In this document: positions 5,492-9,684 of the stretch, piece by piece | Layout of the letters: every line of letters starts with the position of its first letter | Position numbering within the stretch: position 1 is the first letter of the stretch | Assembly (NCBI GenBank): GCA_030146045.1 | Contig: JASLDG010000020.1 | Span: 1-9,684 of the forward strand | Reading direction: 5' to 3' | From: Candidatus Saccharimonadales bacterium | GTDB taxonomy: Bacteria; Patescibacteriota; Saccharimonadia; Saccharimonadales; Saccharimonadaceae | Length of the DNA stretch: 9,684 nt | Program-made: the position numbers and the translations under genes | Notes under the pieces: generated by a model | Seen by the model: only the letters and a program-made list of their open reading frames with translations | The model's database searches: none | Told to the model about the DNA's origin: nothing

Positions 5492-6853
5492 TTACGCTTC
5501 CATCCCTTCAACCGCGGCAATAAATTGATCACCCCGATCGCTATAGTTTTTAAACATACCAAAACTTGCACATGCTGGGCTCAGGATAACGGTATCACCT
5601 GACTTTGCCTGGCTTCGTGCCAACTCAACCATTGCAGCCATCGTGAGCGATGACCCTACGTTAAATGTCACCACATTATGCGCACGCAGCGCTTCTTCAA
5701 TCTTGGGAGCCTCGTCACCCATAACGATTGCGCATCGTACATTTCCTCCTGCTGCAGTCGCCGCAAGATCGACATAATCCGCTCCTTTACCTGAACCCCC
5801 GAGAAGAAGAATTTTTGAGCCCTCGAACGCCTGAATTGCCGCGATTGCACTACCTGGCGTCGTTGCAATACTATCGTCGTAGTAAGCGACATCCGCGATA
5901 TCTCGCACATGCTTCAGCCGATGCGGCAGCCCCGTGAACGACTGTAAACCTGCTCGAATCGCCTCATCACTTGCTCCAAACATAATCGCCGCACAAATTG
6001 CACCACACGCATTCACAAGATTGTGCTTCCCTGGCAGCTGAACAGCCCCCGCCTGTAGTGTACTCAGTTTTTCTTGACCAGGTCGATGTATGTGAATAAT
6101 CCCTTTATCAATATATGCCGCAGGAACCGTTTCATCACGAGTATTTGGCACACCATAGCGATATGCACGGAAGCGCCAGTCACGCGCTTGCGCTGTTGTT
6201 TGTTCGTAGTTTGCTGGTAAATCTATTATTTGTTGCGCCATCTCATCGTTTGCTGGATAAAAGCAAATATCCTGAGTCGTTTGGAATCCATGAATTCGTG
6301 CCTTTGCTTGCAAATAATCATCTATGCTATGGTGAACATCAAGGTGGTCAGGCTCCATATGTGTTATTACCGCAACTTGCGGGCTTCGTACACTATCCCA
6401 TAGCTGAAAACTACTCAGTTCATAGACGACAATATCATTCGCATTCACCGAAGCAAGTTCATCCAGCGCCGGCACACCGATGTTGCCAACAAGATGCACT
6501 GTTCGACCTTGTGCGCGCAACATTGCAGCGATCATACTACACGTCGTGCCTTTACCCTTACTACCAGTCACACCAATAATTGGCGCCGGGCACTTGGCGA
6601 AAAACTCGTTTGTTGCTGACCAGATTGTGCCGTTTGTCACAATCTTCGACGGATCTAAACCAGCAGTTCGGATAACAACATCAAAATCTTGCAATCGCCC
6701 AAAAACACCTTCACCTAAAAGCGTTGGCACTCCAGCAGGAAGATTTGGCACGTCTGTTCGTTCGTCAACAATCGTCATGGCATGACCCATTGGAGAAAAA
6801 TATCGGTAGCTTGCCTGTCCTTCACTCCCAAATCCTGCAATCGCAATATTCAT
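5492..6853 (-). CDS. murD: UDP-N-acetylmuramoyl-L-alanine--D-glutamate ligase MurD
   Basis: MurD adds D-Glu to UDP-MurNAc-L-Ala with ATP in the cytoplasm, the second amino acid of the peptidoglycan stem peptide. The protein has 453 residues, normal for the family. Visible in order: an N-terminal Rossmann-like glycine motif (IAGFGSEGQ, about 5-13), a P-loop (GVTGSKGKGTT, about 94-104), YELSSFQLW (144-152), THMEPDHLDVH, the lysine expected to be carbamylated (Lys184 in QAKARI), PGKHNLVNACG (274-284), GLPHRL (308-313), DDSIATTP (326-333), and the C-terminal SPACASFGMFKNYSDRGDQF (425-444), which is diagnostic of MurD. Odd points: the P-loop is GSKGKGTT, closer to FolC (GTNGKGT) than to the usual Mur GTNGKTT, and the DSKATN lysine is replaced by Ile. 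The rest of the protein is clearly MurD. The stop TAA lies three bases before the prfB start and in the same frame. Confidence 0.96.
   Translation of the reverse strand: MNIAIAGFGSEGQASYRYFSPMGHAMTIVDERTDVPNLPAGVPTLLGEGVFGRLQDFDVVIRTAGLDPSKIVTNGTIWSATNEFFAKCPAPIIGVTGSKGKGTTCSMIAAMLRAQGRTVHLVGNIGVPALDELASVNANDIVVYELSSFQLWDSVRSPQVAVITHMEPDHLDVHHSIDDYLQAKARIHGFQTTQDICFYPANDEMAQQIIDLPANYEQTTAQARDWRFRAYRYGVPNTRDETVPAAYIDKGIIHIHRPGQEKLSTLQAGAVQLPGKHNLVNACGAICAAIMFGASDEAIRAGLQSFTGLPHRLKHVRDIADVAYYDDSIATTPGSAIAAIQAFEGSKILLLGGSGKGADYVDLAATAAGGNVRCAIVMGDEAPKIEEALRAHNVVTFNVGSSLTMAAMVELARSQAKSGDTVILSPACASFGMFKNYSDRGDQFIAAVEGMEA
5497..5501 (-). promoter_or_regulatory. Shine-Dalgarno for prfB inside the end of murD
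   Basis: GGAAG on the minus strand, eight bases before the GTG start of prfB and within the last murD codons. GAAGGG at 5509-5504 is an additional purine-rich match slightly further upstream. It supports the GTG start over the next in-frame ATG (codon 21). Confidence 0.6.
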
Positions 6854-6855
6854 AG

Positions 6856-6864
6856 CCTCTCCTT
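6856..6864 (-). promoter_or_regulatory. Strong Shine-Dalgarno for murD
   Basis: On the minus strand AAGGAGAGG lies just before the murD ATG. AAGGAG is spaced five bases from the AGG end of the motif to the start codon region (AGGCT then ATG). It overlaps the last two bases of the TAA stop of the upstream peptidase gene. This implies translational coupling and fixes the murD start. Confidence 0.85.
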
Positions 6865-8149
6865 AGACATGTTTCTGTAATGTCGCCAACTTATCATTCA
6901 GTAGCATCAAATCTTGTCGCTCGCCACTACTTACACCAGCAAGAACCGAAATGTTTTGACTAATAAACTCGCGTGCCACCGCAATCATAAGATCACGCGA
7001 TGTATTCTTAATCGATTCCGGCACCTTTTCATAGTTTTTCACAAACCCATCAGCAAAGTAACGGTTCGTGTAAAAAGTACTGATCTGCGCAACAGTCTGT
7101 GCACCCATTTGATGACGCCCGAGCGCATAGGACTGTGCAGCCTCGATCTCTGCCTGCGACACATCACCTTTCAACACCCGAGATAACTCACGCACAATGA
7201 TATCAAAGAGACCGTCGGCCCTATCAAGATTCACCTGTCCGCCAAAATCCCAGCTACTATCGTGAAACCCAACCGAGGTATCGCTAAACATACCGTAGGC
7301 CAAGCCTTTCTTGCGAGCAGCACCATAAATACGCGAATGCATCGTTCCGGTCAAAATATGATCAAGGCAATCCATAGCATCAGATTCTTCGTCGCTTAGA
7401 TCCCGTGGTACAATCATAGACCATGCAAACGTGAGATTCGAGGCTTCTTTACGGCGAATCAATGTTGGAGATCCAGACTTAAAGTCATCGTGCGGGGCTT
7501 CAAAGCGCTCACCCGCAGCGAGTTCCCATTCTTCAAGCTGACGTTTAATCTCGCTCTTGCGGCCGTGTAGCTTTCCTGCAATGACAAAACGCATATTACC
7601 AGCAGTGTGTGTGCGCGCGTGGTGCTTGCGAATATCAGTAAGACTGACCGTATTAATCGTCTTCAGGCGCTGGTTAAAGGTCAGGACATCCTCACCCAGA
7701 AGTTGTTGCACTTTCGGCCACAATACACGGTTATGATTATTGAGATACCCCGTAAGCTCGCTTCGTACATTTCCCTTTTCGGCCTCAAGTTCCGCTGCAT
7801 TAAAGCGTGGGCGACAAATTGATACACGCTGCAGGTCAAAGATTCTATCCCATTCAAAATCGGCGCAGTCTGCCACATATACCATACTCATGTCACTTGT
7901 GTATGCATTATGATAGGCGCCATTTTTGGTAAATTCAGCCTCAAAATCATGCTCATTCTTAAATCGCTCATTGGCACCAAATGCCATATGTTCCATAATA
8001 TGAGCGGTCTCATAGATATCCTTGTCACCAACATAACGATTACCAGCACGGAATTGAAACTGGAAGCTCATGACCGTCGCGCCTGGTACATCAATGAGCA
8101 ACCCACGCGACCCATTTTTGAGCCGGACTTCTTCGACAGTATGCTTCAT
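6863..8149 (-). CDS. M16 family zinc metallopeptidase (insulinase/pitrilysin-like, single chain)
   Basis: A 428-residue M16 peptidase. These enzymes use an inverted zinc site (HxxEH plus a distal Glu) to cut peptides inside a clam-shaped chamber. The site is intact: His50, Glu53 and His54 (HIMEH), then Glu124 and Glu131 in EKGNVRSE. Glu131 lies 77 residues after His54, as in active pitrilysin-type enzymes. The inactive-half hallmark, an Arg and Tyr in ARKKGLAY (Arg279, Tyr285), is also present, so both half-domains are in one polypeptide of M16B size. I see no signal peptide or membrane segment, so it should be cytosolic. The ATG start is preceded by AGGG seven bases upstream; that AGGG overlaps the secA stop (TAGGG). 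Location in a secA-murD operon suggests constitutive expression. The substrate is unknown; degradation of signal peptides or small peptides is only a guess. The stop is TAA. Confidence 0.93.
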   Translation of the reverse strand: MKHTVEEVRLKNGSRGLLIDVPGATVMSFQFQFRAGNRYVGDKDIYETAHIMEHMAFGANERFKNEHDFEAEFTKNGAYHNAYTSDMSMVYVADCADFEWDRIFDLQRVSICRPRFNAAELEAEKGNVRSELTGYLNNHNRVLWPKVQQLLGEDVLTFNQRLKTINTVSLTDIRKHHARTHTAGNMRFVIAGKLHGRKSEIKRQLEEWELAAGERFEAPHDDFKSGSPTLIRRKEASNLTFAWSMIVPRDLSDEESDAMDCLDHILTGTMHSRIYGAARKKGLAYGMFSDTSVGFHDSSWDFGGQVNLDRADGLFDIIVRELSRVLKGDVSQAEIEAAQSYALGRHQMGAQTVAQISTFYTNRYFADGFVKNYEKVPESIKNTSRDLMIAVAREFISQNISVLAGVSSGERQDLMLLNDKLATLQKHV

Positions 8150-8158
8150 GCTTCGGCC

Positions 8159-9684
8159 CTATTTTCGATTCTTTTTGCGATTTTGACGTTCTGACTTCTT
8201 CTTTTTGCGCGCTTGATTCTTGGCTTTATTTGCATCTGCAGCCTTACGAACCTTCTTGCCTTCAGAAAAATCTTTGTCGCGGTTTTCTTCACCGCCAGTT
8301 ACCTCGTTTACCCCGCGCTCTACTGAATCAGCCGCCAGCTTCGTGAGCTCGGTATCATATTCATCAGCATTGGTCACAGTAATGTCACTTGGCCGCACAT
8401 GAAATACCTCGCGCAGCACTTCATCTTGCAGCGTTGCTTGCAGGCTTTCAAAAAGCTTTTGTGATTCGCTACGGTACTCAACCAGTGGATCACGCTGACC
8501 AACACTTCGCCAATGAATGCCCTCACGCAAGTGCTGCATATTTTCAAGATGCTGCATCCACAGTGTATCGAGGACAGTCAAATACACTTGACGCTCAACT
8601 TGGCGAATAATCTCGCTTGTCAGCTCTTTTTCTTTTTCGTCATACAGCTTCATTGCCGAGGCAAGTGCACGCTCAAAGCGCGCCTTGTCGCGCCTCTCGG
8701 CTCCAATCACCTTTATCTCACCTTCATCAAGCGGAAAGATTGCTGCGAATTCTACCACGAAATCTTTATTATTCTTGGCTGGTACATTCGTCAGTGTACG
8801 CACCTTTTCTTTCATGAGCCGTTCAATTTCTGGGCGAATCGTATCACCATCAAGAATCTTCCGACGCATCGTATATACAACACGACGATGACGGTTGATT
8901 ACATTATCATATTGAACAACATTTTTACGCGTATCATAGTTATAGCCTTCAACGCGTTTTTGTGCCGCTTCAAGTGTTTTTGACACTGAGCGATTTTGGA
9001 TTGGCGTGTCTTCATCAACACCAAGACGATTCATGAGACTCGCGATGCGTTCACCCTGGAAAATACGCATGAGATCATCTTCGGTAGAGATATAAAATTG
9101 CGTCTCACCCGGATCCCCTTGGCGCCCACCGCGCCCACGCAACTGGTTGTCAATACGGCGTGATTCGTGTCGCTCCGAACCGATCACCACAAGACCACCC
9201 AGCTCTTTCACACCCTTACCAAGTTTGATATCGGTACCACGTCCGGCAATATTCGTCGCCAAAGTAATCGCGCCCTTCTGGCCAGCTTGCTCAATGATAG
9301 CCGCCTCACGCTCATTATTCTTAGCATTCAATATTTCGTACGGGATGCCCTCTTGGTCAAGGTACTTGGCAATCATTTCATTCTTTGCAATCGAAGCACT
9401 TCCCACCAGAACTGGTCGTCCCGCCTCGTGATGCTCACGAATCGCCTGTGCAACTGCTTTCAGTTTTCCCTTTTCGGTCTTGAAAATTAAATCTTCTTTG
9501 TCATCGCGCGCAATCGGCTTATTCGGTGGTACGACAACCACATCAAGACTATAAATTTGCTGGAATTCCTCCGCTTCCGTAAAAGCAGTACCAGTCATAC
9601 CACTTAACTTATCGTACAAACGGAAGTAGTTTTGGAAGGAAATGGTCGCGAGCGTCATACTCTCTTGGAGTACTGGCACACCTT
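8159..9684 (-). CDS. secA: Protein translocase ATPase SecA (C-terminal part, 5' end outside window)
   Basis: SecA is the cytoplasmic motor ATPase that pushes unfolded preproteins through SecYEG. The gene runs in from the right edge; about 508 C-terminal residues are visible and the true start lies beyond the window. The fragment begins in the linker before NBD2 (TLATISFQNYFRLYDKLSGMTGTA), continues through NBD2 (PVLVGSAS, LNAKNNEREAAI, ATNIAGRGTDIKLG, ERHESRRIDNQLRGRGGRQGD, FYISTEDDLMRIF), then the helical wing and scaffold (DTLWMQHLENMQHLREGIHWRS, QRDPLVEYRSES). These match SecA closely. The usual C-terminal zinc motif (CxCxSGKK...C) is absent. In its place are a short acidic stretch (GGEENRDKD) and a tail of about 35 residues that is roughly half Lys/Arg, ending KKNRK. 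The stop is TAG. It heads a tight operon with the M16 peptidase 9 bases downstream. Confidence 0.98.
   Translation of the reverse strand, partial: GVPVLQESMTLATISFQNYFRLYDKLSGMTGTAFTEAEEFQQIYSLDVVVVPPNKPIARDDKEDLIFKTEKGKLKAVAQAIREHHEAGRPVLVGSASIAKNEMIAKYLDQEGIPYEILNAKNNEREAAIIEQAGQKGAITLATNIAGRGTDIKLGKGVKELGGLVVIGSERHESRRIDNQLRGRGGRQGDPGETQFYISTEDDLMRIFQGERIASLMNRLGVDEDTPIQNRSVSKTLEAAQKRVEGYNYDTRKNVVQYDNVINRHRRVVYTMRRKILDGDTIRPEIERLMKEKVRTLTNVPAKNNKDFVVEFAAIFPLDEGEIKVIGAERRDKARFERALASAMKLYDEKEKELTSEIIRQVERQVYLTVLDTLWMQHLENMQHLREGIHWRSVGQRDPLVEYRSESQKLFESLQATLQDEVLREVFHVRPSDITVTNADEYDTELTKLAADSVERGVNEVTGGEENRDKDFSEGKKVRKAADANKAKNQARKKKKSERQNRKKNRK

Noticed and set aside
6115..6579. Plus-strand open frame of 154 codons
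   Set aside because: Lies wholly opposite murD, whose frame shows family motifs throughout; no Shine-Dalgarno or recognisable domain. Shadow frame.
45..8161. Recoded UGA as in Gracilibacteria/Absconditabacteria
   Set aside because: All eight genes give full-length, motif-complete proteins in the standard code, and RF2 is present.
8513..8983. Plus-strand open frame of 156 codons
   Set aside because: Antisense to well-conserved secA; composition is that of a reverse-strand shadow and no family is recognised.
1..9684. CRISPR array, insertion sequence, tRNA, phage or defence genes
   Set aside because: No repeat-spacer pattern, transposase, integrase, cloverleaf or accessory gene seen; the window is ordinary core chromosome.

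Overview
The window reads as a compact bacterial chromosome segment. Eight protein genes all lie on the minus strand, so transcription runs from the high-numbered end to the low-numbered end. Almost every base is coding and no gap exceeds about 160 bases. The genes are housekeeping: protein export, peptidoglycan synthesis and remodelling, and translation termination. Gene order and protein style (short proteins, a MurD with a FolC-like P-loop, a SecA without the zinc tail, FtsEX followed by a CHAP hydrolase) suggest Candidatus Saccharibacteria (TM7) or a related Patescibacteria/CPR lineage. This is recognition from memory, not a search. All ORFs read through in the standard code, and a UGA-reading RF2 is present. 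That argues against the CPR lineages in which UGA codes for glycine.

From right to left: (1) 9684-4400 looks like one polycistronic unit, secA (3' part only), a single-chain M16 zinc peptidase, murD and prfB. Its gaps are 9, 9 and 3 bases, and Shine-Dalgarno sequences overlap the upstream gene ends. (2) 4390-2692 holds ftsE and ftsX, overlapping by one base (TAATG), behind their own extended -10 promoter. That promoter lies so close to the ftsE ATG that the mRNA is probably leaderless. (3) 2650-1438 holds a secreted coiled-coil CHAP peptidoglycan hydrolase of the PcsB type. It also has its own promoter (perfect TTGACA -35) and probably a leaderless mRNA; a palindrome and direct repeats overlap the promoter. 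(4) A perfect 18-bp hairpin at 1378-1416 ends that unit. (5) 1331-45 holds a membrane-anchored S41 carboxy-terminal processing protease (Ctp) with its own TATAAT promoter and a good Shine-Dalgarno. (6) Bases 1-44 carry a second, very similar promoter-like element for a gene beyond the window.

The genes make functional sense together. SecA exports the CHAP hydrolase and probably helps insert membrane proteins. MurD makes the peptidoglycan precursor. FtsEX would gate the CHAP hydrolase at the division site through its extracellular loop and the hydrolase's coiled coil. The neighbouring Ctp could remove or trim the hydrolase. RF2 and the M16 peptidase look like passengers of the operon. I see no mobile element, CRISPR array, tRNA, rRNA or clearly new multi-gene system. 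The most interesting signals are regulatory: leaderless starts confined to the FtsEX and hydrolase units, a possible operator at the hydrolase promoter, and a prfB without the usual autoregulatory frameshift.
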